Origin: Trachythela sp. YZ-2020
Lineage: Eukaryota > Cnidaria > Anthozoa > Malacalcyonacea > Clavulariidae
Length of the DNA stretch: 64,000 bases
Direction: 5' to 3'
NCBI GenBank assembly: GCA_016169945.1
Contig: JADLSH010000257.1
Location: 186,001 to 250,000 of the forward strand
Translations under genes and position numbers: made by a program
The notes under the pieces: generated by a model
The model's database searches: none
Seen by the model: only the letters and a program-made list of their open reading frames with translations
Told to the model about the DNA's origin: nothing
Part shown: one piece after another, positions 44,786 through 55,126 of the stretch
Layout of the letters: every line of letters begins with the position of its first letter
Position numbering within the stretch: position 1 is the stretch's first letter

Positions 44786-45755
44786 ACCATAGGCTCGTCT
44801 TCGTGCAGATTCACCCACTTCATACGACCTGTAGATTGATGCCTTATTTTGACAGGTCAATAATGTTCGTCGTTGATGCAGACACCAGGACGACTAGGAT
44901 CAAAACTATTGCGCGATGACTTATACATCTCTATGATAGCATATCCTTCGGGAATGTTACGGACCTCCTGTGCTCCCAGCGTGTAATTTTGCCACTCGGG
45001 GATAGTTGCATCCGACCAGGTAATATAACGCTGACGTTTAGGTTGTTTTCTTCTAGACTTGGTTTCGATGCCAGAGACTGGGGTGGGTGTAGTACTCTTC
45101 ACTTTAGTTTGGGTGGTGAAGAGATAAACATGGCAGTCGCCAAATAGGTCCCCAAGAACTTGCTATAGGCTGGTGTGTCAGGTTTGTTATCCACCAACAA
45201 GTATCCAAACGGTTTTTCGGTCTCTTTGTAATTGGCGTTCATAAAGTGGATTCTATTCTTATCAAACATTCGTTCTCCAACAATTCCAATTTGTTTCCTG
45301 TCACTAGGACTTTGGAAGAGAGCAAGATATTGGGCATTTCGGCTGATATCTGTATTAAATTTCCCCCTAGGAAACATGTTCTGAAGCAAAAGGATAACAC
45401 TAGCGTTTCTATGACGACCCTGAGTAAGTAATCGAGCTACCATAGGACTGTCTGTTGCTTCGGCCATCAGATCATCCAGTATGATTATGTTGTTGTACTT
45501 GGTATTAATCTCACTCAGATCCTCCGACAGCTCTGGCAAACCTCTCTCAAATCGGATGCTTTTCCCAAGGGATTTTTTCAAATCGTCGTAACGATCTTGC
45601 CATTGATTGTAGCACCAAAGGATATGAATGTGTTTCTTTTCCTCATACACGATACGATTTTTTCCCAAAATTTGTTGGACAAAATACGTTTTTCCACTTT
45701 GGCTCGGACCCACGACCAATAGCGAAAATTTATGGCGGAAAATTCCGGATAGGGC
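44746..45755 (-). pseudogene. Packaging-type P-loop ATPase of the AGTAGG element
   Basis: The open frame from 45755 to 45099 gives FRHKFSLLVVGPSQSGKTYF (Walker A) and NIIILDDLMAEA (Walker B), then RLLTQGRHRN, YLALFQSPSDRKQ and GYLLVDNKPDT, the layout of A32/FtsK-HerA-like packaging ATPases. It has no ATG of its own and follows the zinc-finger frame, shifted by one base. A second frame begins in the overlapping GTGA at 45102-45099, runs to a TGA at 44857 and stays open to a TAA at 44746, forming a basic C-terminal module (RRKQPKRQRY, VKIRHQSTGRMKW). The three parts are probably one ancestral gene. Stops and shifts make it non-functional unless recoding occurs. Confidence 0.7.
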
Positions 45756-46066
45756 TTAGTAATCAAAGATGCTGTTACTTTTGGTACGGTTTTTGTTGGT
45801 TTTAGTATAGAACTTGTTTTCTTTCGAACACATCTCATTTCTTTTAGCATATGTGCCGGTCGTGTAGGTAGTAAACTTGAGTTGTGGTTATGCGGTGTTG
45901 AGAACCTCGCCCTTCCTAACCACTTTTTCCTTTCATCTCCGTATAAGTTATGTACTTGACGCAAATGATCACTTATATATCGAAGACCAGGCTTGTTACA
46001 GAAAGGACAGTCTCTTTTGTGCTTGTAGCCTTGTAGGGCATGTTGACACTTTGAAAGTTCAACCAT
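45578..46066 (-). CDS. C2H2 finger N-terminal part of the ATPase module
   Basis: From ATG 46066 the frame carries CPFCNKPGLRYISDHLRQVH, a C-x2-C...H-x4-H finger at about residues 20-40, followed by a basic linker. It overlaps the ATPase frame from 45755 onwards; beyond that point the reading (INFRYWSWVR) is a shadow of the ATPase sequence. I read it as the N-terminal domain of the same protein with a one-base frame change near 45740-45755. Finger domains ahead of such ATPases occur in related invertebrate elements. Confidence 0.55.
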   Translation of the reverse strand: MVELSKCQHALQGYKHKRDCPFCNKPGLRYISDHLRQVHNLYGDERKKWLGRARFSTPHNHNSSLLPTRPAHMLKEMRCVRKKTSSILKPTKTVPKVTASLITKPYPEFSAINFRYWSWVRAKVEKRILSNKFWEKIVSCMRKRNTFISFGATINGKIVTTI

Positions 46067-46098
46067 AAATGACCGAGAATAAAGTGTTTCAAACATTT

Positions 46099-46205
46099 TT
46101 GCGGCGACATGTGAGGTCGATGTAGGGTCGATGTGAGGTCGATGTAGGGTCGATGTGAGGTCGATGTGAGGTTGATGTGAGGTCGATGTTGGGTCGATGT
46201 GGGGC
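46099..46205 (+). repeat. Minisatellite (GGTCGATGTGA) at the element centre
   Basis: About nine imperfect units of GGTCGATGTGA/GGTCGATGTAG lie between the divergently transcribed ATPase module and acidic gene. It is followed by ACCGGTTCGAGTCCGGT (46206-46222), which has the form of a tRNA T-arm without the rest of a tRNA. Confidence 0.8.
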
Positions 46206-46398
46206 ACCGGTTCGAGTCCGGTTCGGTAGATGTAAACATTTTATAAGATGTCATAATGATTATTTAATTTGTCAATATAAGAAAATTATGACTAAGCTAT
46301 CATTAACAAGGCATTTACAGACAGTCAGTGGTAACGGAATGAGCTGCAGATTTTGAGGAAAACAATTTAATTATCCACTACGCGAACAAGAAAGAAAC

Positions 46399-47819
46399 AT
46401 GTCTCAAACAGGCTCCGATAGCCAGGAAAGGGATTTCCAAGACGATGTCTCAACAGCTTCAACGCATGGGTCTGAAATTTCGATGACGACTGATAATGAG
46501 TCAGAAACTGAAGAAACAGAAGAAATGGATCCTTGGATGCCATTGATAGAAGAAGCAAAGCAAAGAAGTAATACAGCTTTTGAGGAAATGAAAGAGAGCC
46601 TTATAAACAGCGGTCTTGATGAGCAATCTGCTACCGACAAAGCTTACACCAATATTCTGCCTGAACTCCAGAAGGAACTTGAAAATATTTAATAGATAAT
46701 TACTGAGGCCAACGGCATTCTTGAATATATTGCAGCCAGCTGAGGCCGAAGGCCGAAGCTGGCTGCAATATATTCAAGAATGCCGTTTGGCCGAAGTAAT
46801 TATCTATTAGAATTACTGACGTTAGTCAAACGTATTGTTCTTTCTCTTTACGATCGCAGCGATTTTAGGCATCGCCCCCAATTCAAAAGTAATTGTTTTA
46901 GGTAAGGTTCTAAGATTAGGGTACTGCTTGTTGGACTGAATCACAATGAGCTAGCGTGTTCTTTCAAATCCCACAAGCGCAAGCCAAGAAATTGCAGCAT
47001 AAATACAACAGCTGAATATGCGCATGTTAGAGCAAACGCTTGCCGCGACATGTCTTGCGCGGCGACTCCAGACGAAAGTTATGACGCAATCTTCATCAAG
47101 AACGGAAAAGCAACAGAACAGAGCAATGCAGAGATGCGCTAATTCTAAGTGCAGAATTAATTAAACAGAATAAGACACGAATAAAAACTTTTTAATGTGT
47201 TTTGCACATGTGCAGATGTTCGATAAAATACCACAAGCGCAAGGTAGACTATTGCTGTACAAATTCAACAGATTGAAATGAACGATTCAGTTCACCTTCA
47301 GGTGGCAAAGCTTGAGGCACCCGATGATAGGCACTTCTTCCTGACGAACGTCTGGTAGTGGTTGAGGGGTCTTTAGCTTGCTCGAAGAGAGCACTGCCGC
47401 CTTAATGCGCCATGCTGGCAGCATTATTCTTAATAATGCTGTGAGCAGGCTGCATTATTTTTAATATTGCTGTGAGCAGGCTGCAATATTTTTAATATTG
47501 CGGTGTGCAGGCTGCAATATTTTTAATATTGCTGTGTGCCAAGCGCACTCTGCATTCGCTGGTATAATGCAGAGAGAGAACAATAGGTTATTATGACCGT
47601 CAGTAATTATTTACATGGAACGCCTTTTGTGGATGACACAAGAAAGATCCAGTACATCAGAAAATAATGCAGACAAAGGATGTGTTTGTGGAAAACGATG
47701 ACTTTGATTCAGAAGAAGCTTTAGAAGCTGCTATTGATAAGAGGGCATTTCTTATAAGAAGACTTTTAAAGGATTACGATTTTGATGAAGAGAATAATGA
47801 AGAAAGTGATAATGAATAG
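46399..47819 (+). pseudogene. Small acidic protein gene, interrupted by an insertion
   Basis: From ATG 46399 the 97-codon frame is rich in Ser/Thr/Glu, then helical (MDPWMPLIEEAKQRSNTAF, then SATDKAYTNILPELQKEL). It stops at once inside the insertion at 46691. The interrupted part resumes at 47612, as shown by the uninterrupted fragment at 58116-58400. A further frame (ATG 47667 to TAG 47819, 50 codons) is strongly acidic (DDFDSEEALEAAIDKRAF, DFDEENNEESDNE) and overlaps the former in another phase. Not recognised outside this family; role unknown. Confidence 0.6.
46691..47611. mobile_element. Insertion with 50-bp foldback and AATTACTGACG tips
   Basis: Absent from the related sequence at 58306-58312. 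It begins with a long hairpin: arms 46691-46741 and 46756-46806, pairing over about 50 bases including AATATATTGCAGCCAGCT. The inner AATTACTGACGTTAG (46811) and the right end CGTCAGTAATT are inverted. A tandem repeat around CAGGCTGCAATATTTTTAATATTG fills 47410-47535. No transposase. The duplicated unit 1 has a copy from 42091. Confidence 0.7.
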
Positions 47820-47854
47820 AAGTTAAACTCGGTCAAACGGTTTAATACGTTCCG

Positions 47855-48186
47855 GGCCTTTGTTAAAGAAACCATGGCTATCGAACAATAAATCCAAAAC
47901 TATAAAACATTTAAATTGTTGTGTGTAATTTTAAATAAAATCAAAACACAAAACTCTGATTTATACGCTCTGTACGCACGCGTACGTACGCAAATGACCT
48001 CACACGAATACTAATTACTTCTAATCCCGTACGTACGCAAATGACGTCATATGGCGGGAAAATTACGATGGATGTATGTTACTGACGTCATATGGCGGGA
48101 AAATACGAACACCCTATGACGTCATCACTCTAAACATATCCTGAATACTAATTACCTCCGATCCCAGATGGGGGTTGTTACCTACT
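47855..48186 (-). repeat. Right terminal inverted repeat, AGTAGG family
   Basis: Complement of 44427-44785, including a copy of the ATPase module's last codons (VKETMAIEQ and stop at about 47890). The inverted repeat therefore has spread into coding sequence. Confidence 0.85.
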
Positions 48187-48411
48187 GGCCCCCTCACTGA
48201 AAAACAAGTTCGAACTCATAGAGTTACGCAGTATATACATATAGCTGTGTACATTGTAAATACTATAAAGTTATTTTAATTCTTATTTATTTTAATATAT
48301 CTATGTCACTATGTGCCAACAGTTCTAATCAAACCATGCAGAGCTTGGTAACAATGTAATGACGTTATCGCATATCCGGAAACACTTAAGGGTGCTCTGG
48401 TTGACTAGTTG

Positions 48412-48420
48412 TATATAAAT
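48412..48420 (+). promoter_or_regulatory. TATA box of the methyltransferase copy at 48519
   Basis: TATATAAAT within the conserved phrase GGTTGACTAGTTGTATATAAATATTG, about 100 bases before the ATG. The same phrase precedes the copies at 50388 (TATA at 50300-50308) and 59160 (59053-59060). Confidence 0.6.
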
Positions 48421-48518
48421 ATTGATTATTGTGTAATTATCGCTATACACAGAGCTGTACATGAATATCACACATTTTACTAGCCTGCGTGCCGTCTCAA
48501 CATTTTACAAGAGTCAAG

Positions 48519-49247
48519 ATGGAAGCAGACGCCAAAGCGTATGACGAACTAAACCAACCACAATACGAAATTGGTTGTAAATTTATCAGTGAAGTAAACA
48601 TCTCCCTAGGAGCCAACGTGCTTGATATGGGCTGTGGTACTGGCAATCTCACTAAATATATCGCTGATATCGTTGGCTCCGATGGTCAGACGGTGCGAAT
48701 CGATCCCGATGATGCGAGAATCAAAATTGCTGAAGACAAATATAAAGAAGTCAGTAATCTTCAGTTCCATGTTGGTAATAGTGTGACTGGATTTCCACAG
48801 GATAGCGATCCGTATTATGACGTCCATATAACCATGAATGCATTCCATTGGTTTCCAAACGATCAGAAAAAGATTTACATACAGAAAGCGTACCAATCTA
48901 TAAAACCTGGAGGAAAACTGGCCATTTTGTGTGCGGATAAAATAGAGAGCGATCGAGGAGATCAATTTGAACTTCCCGATGTATTTTTCTTTTCCCAAGA
49001 TGAACTTCGAAATCTGTTTCAAGAAATTGGCTTATTCAGCAATGTTGTGGTCAAGTAAGTCGTTTATCAAGCACATTTTAAGTCGAATGAAATCTTTAAG
49101 CTTTGGGTCAAAGCAACGACACATCATTTAGGCGAGTTTGATCCAGCCTTTGTGAAACAGGTTATGGCTGACCTGATTACTTTTCACGATGATGGCAGTG
49201 TTACATACAAATTACCAAGTATTTGTATCACCGCAAGTAAAGAATAA
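48519..49247 (+). pseudogene. SAM methyltransferase copy with a single nonsense change
   Basis: From ATG 48519 the frame matches the intact copy at 59160 almost throughout: DMGCGTGN in motif I, DDARIKIAEDKY, NAFHWFPND and LKPGGKLAILC-type motif. It reads TAA at 49056-49058 where the intact copy has CAA after NVVVK. The remaining 60 codons to 49247 are open. Loss of the C-terminal quarter probably inactivates it. The stop change also creates AAGTAAGT, which resembles a splice donor. Confidence 0.85.
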
Positions 49248-49334
49248 ACGGTTTTAAATATAGACGATAGTTGTAGACCAATATTGTATTGTAAACTATA
49301 GAAAATAAATGTGAAGTTTACTAGTTTATCAGTA

Positions 49335-49507
49335 TACAAATAATGAATGTTTATGCGTGCAATGGTAAAAATATTTTCATTCGGTCAAAGATGGAATTTT
49401 CCCTTCCACGAGCGACAGCCCGGTGGAATGGGAAATTCCATCTTTCACCGAATGAAAATATTTTTTTCCATTGTAAGAATGAAATCATTCATTATTTGTT
49501 TTATATG
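49335..49507. repeat. Foldback repeat downstream of a methyltransferase copy
   Basis: Near-palindrome from ATACAAATAATGAATG to CATTCATTATTTGTTTTATAT with inner arms AAAGATGGAATTTTCCC / GGGAAATTCCATCTTTC. A second copy is at 59978-60150 behind the intact methyltransferase. The frames here are shadows of the palindrome. Confidence 0.8.
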
Positions 49508-50387
49508 CACCAAAATATATCAATGTTGTGAAAGATTTATTGGAATAAATACAAAAAAAAACAAATCAAATACTCCATTGATATACCAATCAAATACCCC
49601 ATCCCAAAAATGTTTTCATGAAGAATGAATACGATAATGGCATAACCGTGGATTTTTGTACCATACGATTTGTTCCATTGCACGGCTGAGCGTGCAATAT
49701 AATAGTTTTTTCCATTTTCACGATCGTGAAAATGGAACTTTTATTTCAACGTTACGTGATAATAATGAACCAATTAAATTATGAGAATCTACTAAGGTGT
49801 TATATAATATGAAATAAAGCATGGACCAAGCGCGATTGGAATCTGTCAGAGTTGGTTCTTGAATCTTAAACTCTCATGCCCCGGTCAATCTAGAAGTGTA
49901 TACAAGAGTACACGAGAGCTGGCTATCACATGCGAGCGAGATTTGTAATCTCATAAATTAAATTCTAAATTCTTACTAACCTACGTAACACGTGAAATGC
50001 TTTAAGTATTCTTTGTCTGCACATGACGTCACTTCGTTTCATTGGGTTTCCAGGGGAGAAGAATGCTTCCAGTTTGACTCTACCAAACATCGCAGATTTT
50101 CTCCGAGTACTCTGGCTTTCCTCCTATAGTCACATTGGATCAGTAAGGGATGGCCCCCTCACTGAAAAACAATTTCGAACTGATAAAGTTACGCAGTATA
50201 CATATAGCTGTGTACATTGTATATAGTATAAACTGATCAAACCATAATGACGTTATCGCATATCCGGAAACGCTTATGGGTGCTCTGGTTGACTAGTTGT
50301 ATATAAATATTGTGTAATTATCGCTGTGCATGAATGTAAAACATTTTACTAGCCTGCGTGCAGTCCCAACATTTTACAATAGTCAAG
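49508..50387. other. Methyltransferase 3'/5' flank with an empty Polinton site
   Basis: Non-coding. It includes a second small palindrome (CCATTTTCACGATCGTGAAAATGG, about 49713-49736), the CACCAA site that is occupied at 60152 in the paralogue, and at about 50150-50175 the unoccupied GGGATGGCCCCCTCACTG site of the AGTAGG family. A TATA box is at 50300-50308. Confidence 0.7.
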
Positions 50388-50994
50388 ATGGAAACAGACG
50401 CCCAAGCGTATGAAGAACTAACCCAACCACAATACGAAGCTTGAAAGTGTTTGATATGGGCTGTGGTACTGGCAATCTCACTATATATATCGCTGACTTT
50501 GATGGTCAGGCCGATTCCGATGATGCGAGAATCAAAATTGCTGAAGACAAATATAAAGAAGTCAGTAATCTTCAGTTTCATGTTGATAATAGTGTGACTG
50601 GATTTCCACACGATAATGAGCCGTATTATGACGTCCATATAACCATGAATGCATTCCATTGGTCTCCAAACGACCAGAAAAAGATTTACATACAGAAAGC
50701 CTACCAATCTTTAAAACCTGGAGGAAAACTGGTCATTTTGTGTTGCGATAAACTTCGAGCAGATCAATTTGAACTTGTCGGTCTATATCTCCTGTCCCAA
50801 GATGAATTTCGAAAGCTATTTCAAGATGTGGGCTTATTCAGCAATGTCGTGGTCAAGCAATTCGTTTATCAAGCACATGATTTGAACGAATTAGATCAAA
50901 CCATTTTGAAACAGTTATTGGCTGAAAAGTTCACGATGATGGCGGTGTTACATCAAAAATACCGTTTATTTGTACCAGAGCCAGTAAAGAATAA
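50388..50994 (+). pseudogene. SAM methyltransferase copy with deletion, abutted by a LINE
   Basis: ATG 50388 starts METDAQAYEEL. A deletion after QYEA removes about 16 codons and shifts the frame; DMGCGTGN then lies in the frame from 50441. Further small deletions remove parts around IADIVGSDGQ and the region before the C-terminus. The family C-terminus SKE is reached in a shifted frame, with its stop at 50992-50994. A LINE begins within ten bases of this stop. Confidence 0.85.
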
Positions 50995-51000
50995 ATGGTC

Positions 51001-52095
51001 TTAAACGGGCCGAACCATGTAGAACAAAGCAATCGTGACTTTAATCGAGGTTTGGGTGAGAAAAACTCCCCGACCGACCTTGCACAGAAATCGCGCCTGA
51101 CTTCCAATCTAGTCGTTTCCAACAATGGACGCGTTGACAATGACCGTAAAGAAATTAACTCATCAGTTAAGGATAATCAATTATTTTTAAATACCGATAA
51201 TAGCTCAGCCAACCTATTACAAAGCCATAATAATAATCTGATCAATGGCATCAATTCCCCTGACGGTCAACATGTGAAAGTTAATTTGAATGCAAGGAAA
51301 TTGCTAAATATTATCGAACGCAAATCCCCACTTCAAGTACCTGGAGTGTCAGTTACTATGAATGAATTCGACAACAAGGTTGACACATATCCCATTATCG
51401 ATGGTCACAACTACAGTTTGAGGAACGTTAGTTCGTCAACCTTTAATGTTTTTAAAGATGTTCAATTTTTACCCCTAATCAGTCTCAACGAATCCCATGA
51501 TACCCCTCGTAACATGAAATCAAAAACGAGTAAGGCAAAGGCCAATTCGACCGAAGCTCATGTCCATAGGAATATGCATCGGCATAGTTTTCATAGAAGG
51601 AGGAAAACAGCAGCAAAAATAGATTTAATCGCATGGAAAATTTTCATCCTGTTCCCGAGAGGAGACGACCCCCAGACTGGCAGAATTACCTGTCACATGT
51701 TCGGCACAAAACAACATATCCACTCACGACATACCCCAAACCACGATCCCCCCAATTCCCTCACCCATGTTCGCTGAGACCGCTGATGGAGTTCTCTTTC
51801 GAATACCCGTTAGAATAACCCCACGTAACCAAGAGCGTTCGATTTCAAACCGGAATTTCAGTAACACCCTCGACCTAGTTCAAAGGAGAAATACAACAAT
51901 ACATCACGGGCCGAACCATGTAGATGCTAAGTACGACCCGATCCCTGTACTTATAACAAATCATACCCGGCCATATAACACTGCTAGAAAAAACGGCAAT
52001 GTGGTCAATAGCAATAATATTGCTGTTAAAATAACCTCCATTGACGAACTTGCAACAACAACTCCTATTACTCTTTCAGGCCTAAGATTGTTCAC
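51001..52095 (+). pseudogene. LINE ORF1 region
   Basis: Three overlapping frames (to 51777, to 51818 and 51767-52099) together look like one Asn/Ser/Arg-rich ORF1 with a basic stretch (HRHSFHRRRKTAAK). No zinc knuckle or esterase motif was seen. At least one frame change near 51770. Function by position only. Confidence 0.5.
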
Positions 52096-53170
52096 TTAAA
52101 TATTCGCTCATTGAGGAACATAGCCCATCTTGTTCAACTTAGGGATCTAGCCATATCATCAAATATCGATGTCCTTACAATCTCCGAAACATGGTTGAAC
52201 ACAACGGTTACCAACTCTGAAGTCGGCGTCGAGGGCTATAAGTTGTTCAGGCTCGATCGCCTTCATAAAAGGGGTGGCGGCGTTTGCGCCTACATTCGAA
52301 AATAAATAAAAGCCTCCGTATTAAAAGAACTTTCACAAATATCCGAAACTAATTTCCACCAACTCTGGATAAAACTTCAATGCAATAAATCCAAATCTCT
52401 TTTAATATGTGTTTCGTACCGTCCACCAGACTGTCCTGTGGCCTGTTTTGAGAACTTCTTCAAACCTAATTACGTGCAAGCTCTTCTATATGGAAAACCG
52501 ATTTTCATTCTCGGTGATCTGAACTGCAATTTGTTAAAGACTAGCCGTGACCAGAAAGTTCTAGCTGACGTATCTGCTGAACTAAACCTCACACAAATGA
52601 TCAATAGTCCAACTAGAATAACACATACTTGCCACTCATTAATTGACGTTATTCTCACCTCGTCCTCGAAACTTGTGCGCGAAAGCGGCGTGTTAAATAC
52701 CCCAATCAGCGACCATCTACCTGTTTACGCCATACTGAAGTTGAGACCACCTAAGAAAGCACCATGCTTTATTACTGTACGGAGCTACAAGCACTATAAC
52801 CCCTTGTCATTCTCCTCTGATCTCGCTTCGAACTCAAACCGTCTCCTATCTATTTTCTCGGAATGCGACGTGAATTCGAAGTTAAAAACCTTCAACGACA
52901 TACTTCACTCTGTCCTTGGTGTACATGCACCAATAAAGACCGTGAAAGTTCGTAGCCGACCATGCCCGTACGTCACGCACGAAATTAAAAACCTTATGAG
53001 AGGTAGAGATCGACTTCACCGCCGTTACCTACAGACCCGCGACAATAATGATTGGAATCATTACAAAGATTATCGTAACAAAGTCAAATCTACACTAAAA
53101 GTGCTGCCAAAATCCACGCATTTAATGAAGTTCAGAAACATAAGAACAACCCCAGCTCTCTTTGGAAGAC
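52080..53170 (+). pseudogene. LINE apurinic-like endonuclease domain
   Basis: Begins with PKIVHLNIRSL at about 52081, then DVLTISETWLN and GGGVCAYIRK, where a TAA (52303-52305) interrupts. It continues with VSYRPPD, FILGDLNCNLL, SLIDVILTSS and ISDHLPVY. The catalytic ET, GDLN and SDH motifs of APE-type LINE endonucleases are all present. The linker to the RT (APIKTVKVRSRPCPYVTHEI) follows. One stop and one later frame change are the only defects. Confidence 0.85.
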
Positions 53171-53234
53171 AATAAATCGATATATTCCAACCAAAGAAAA
53201 GGAATCGCAAGTATATGCCAAGGATCAAAAAGTA

Positions 53235-54940
53235 GTGGCTGATGATTTCAACCAGTACTTCACCTCGCTGGGAAAGAACACCGCTGAAGCAGCAAGACGT
53301 GTAGCTGAAGACAATAACATTGAATTAATTAGTCCATTATCTACTGTAATTTCTTACCCAACAAGTGAGCTATTTTACTTCGAATCAGTTACCTGCACCG
53401 AGGTGCAACGTATTATCCTCGCTATGCCCACTAACAAGTCCCCTGGACTAGATAAGATAAGCCTTCGTGTTATTAAAGACAGCCTTCCTGTGATATTAGC
53501 CCCCCTCACGGACATAATAACCTGTTCACTCGCTTCATCGACGTTTCCTGATGTTTGAAATTAGCCGAAGTAATACCATTGCTGAAGGAAGGCGATCACG
53601 AGTTGGCATCGAATAATCGACCTCTTTCACTTCTTGTCGTTGCTTCAAAAATCTGTGAAAAAGTTGTCCTTAATCAATTTGGTGCTTACTTATCTAACAA
53701 TAATCGTTTATCCTCTCATCAGAGTGGAAATAGAAAATACCATTCCACTGAAACCATCAACATTATGGTAAGCGACTGTATTCTGGAAGCTATGGACAAG
53801 AAGATGGTGACCGCTTTGATCTTGTTAGATTTATCCAAAGCATTTGACAGCGTCAGCCACTCAATCTTGTTGCATAAACTAAGTTGCGTTGGTGCTTCTC
53901 CTGAGGCATTGAAATGGTTCGACAGTTATCTCTCTGGTAGATCTCAATCTGTACGTATTGGATCACAAATGTCTTCTTCACTCCCCATTACTCATGGCGT
54001 ACCACAAGGTGCAATCCTATCACCTCTATTGTTCTGTATCTACACAAATGACCTACCATCAACCACTCAATCGTGTAACCTTGATTCGTACGTAGATGAT
54101 TCTAAAGTTTTTCTGTCGTTCTCCATCAAAGACATAGAACAAGCGACTCATAATTTGGAATCAGATCTCAACAGGGTCGTAAAGTGGTGTTCTGCGAACC
54201 AATTGCTTATTAACCCAGAAAAAACTAAATTCCTCCTTGTTGGAACAAGTCAACTGATGGGAACCATCCCCCCTGATATATCGTTAAACCTCTTGGGAAA
54301 AACCATTACGCCAGTCCCATCCGTCGAAGATCTAGGGGTACTTCTTGACTCACACCTATCATATGACTGTCACATTACTAAACTGGTTTCATCATGTATG
54401 TCCAAATTAGTTCAAATCTACCGAGTCAAGGACAGCTTCGACAGAGATACGCTCTTGTTAGTTATTGAAGCTCTAGTTATTAGCAGGCTTTTATACTGCT
54501 CCTCCGTCTGGTCTAATACTTCCTCTGTGAATTTGAAAAAACTCCAGGCAGTACAGAACTTTGCGTGTAGAGTCATCACAAATACCAGAAAGTTTGACCA
54601 TATTACACCAGTTTTACAAGAACTTGGATGGCTACCTGTCGAACAACTGTTATTGTTTAGAGATACAGTAATGGCCTATAAGTGCGTTAACAACCTAGCC
54701 CCCAATTATTTATGCGACAAGTTTAGTAAACGTGCCGAGTTACACGATCATCCAATGCGCTATCAAGATCTGCTCCACATTCCATTTTACAGAACGGCAG
54801 CAGGACAGAGAACGTTTCACTACAGAGGAACGAAAATCTGGAACGATTTAGAAGACAATTTTAAAAACATTCCTACAGTAAGAAGTTTTAAGAAGAAACT
54901 TAAATCACATATTCTAGATACGTTTTATTCGAATCCATAA
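53235..54940 (+). pseudogene. LINE reverse transcriptase
   Basis: The first frame (to 53558) carries the RT start (FNQYFTSLGKN, MPTNKSPGLDKIS). One missing base near 53556 shifts to the 461-codon frame with LLDLSKAFDSVSHSILLHKL, GVPQGAILSPLLF, the active site YVDDSKVF, DLGVLLDSHLSYD and a complete C-terminal region ending at 54940. Catalytic residues are intact. Closest in layout to CR1/L2 elements; the decayed copy at 21.2-23.4 kb belongs to the same broad group. Confidence 0.9.
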
Positions 54941-55126
54941 TTTTTATCCTTTTATCATAAATTGACAATTTAGAAAGTCTTATAGATATATAGTTTAAAC
55001 TATCTTAACATAACATTTTAAATTAGCTGTTATATTAATATTTAAATTGTTGTAATTTTATGCTGAAGAGCCCACTTGGGAGCATATCATTAAAGTATCA
55101 TATCATCATATCATCATATCATAAGT

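Larger units (their letters stand above)
42717..47329. repeat. Tandem duplication, unit 2
   Basis: Second unit of the direct duplication, the more complete one. It includes a fragment of the minus-strand methyltransferase paralogue (42717-43026), the plus-strand copy (43158) and most of the complete Polinton-like element. Near identity implies a recent event. Confidence 0.9.
44427..48186. mobile_element. Complete compact Polinton-like element, AGTAGG family
   Basis: Termini are AGTAGGTAACACCCCCC and GGGGGTTGTTACCTACT. Flanks are CGCCCC (44421-44426) and GGCCCC (48187-48192), a 6-bp duplication with one change. The paralogous site near 50160-50166 reads GGGATGGCCCCCTCACTG without the element. 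TIRs are about 330-360 bp with repeated GACGTCA and CGTACG motifs. Genes run outward from a central minisatellite: C2H2/ATPase module on the minus strand, acidic protein on the plus strand. No PolB, integrase or capsid gene. A further insertion sits at about 46691-47611. Confidence 0.85.
51001..55126 (+). mobile_element. Nearly complete CR1/L2-type LINE
   Basis: Inserted just behind the methyltransferase stop at 50994; the family 3' flank (AATAGACGATAGTTGTA) resumes at about 55128. It has an ORF1 region, an ORF2 with endonuclease and reverse transcriptase, and a 3' end CTGAAGAGCCCACTTGGGAG followed by ATCAT units. ORF2 is broken by a TAA at 52303 and by frame changes near 53165 and 53556, so it is recently dead. 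The phrase CGGGCCGAACCATGTAGA occurs at both 51006 and 51907. Confidence 0.9.

Noticed and set aside
46190..46230. tRNA gene (ACCGGTTCGAGTCCGGT)
   Set aside because: A perfect T-arm form, but the upstream DNA is the GGTCGATGTGA minisatellite with no acceptor, D or anticodon arm.
49347..49628. 93-residue protein in the foldback
   Set aside because: Both strands of the palindrome give open frames; it begins and ends with palindrome arms and has no conserved features.
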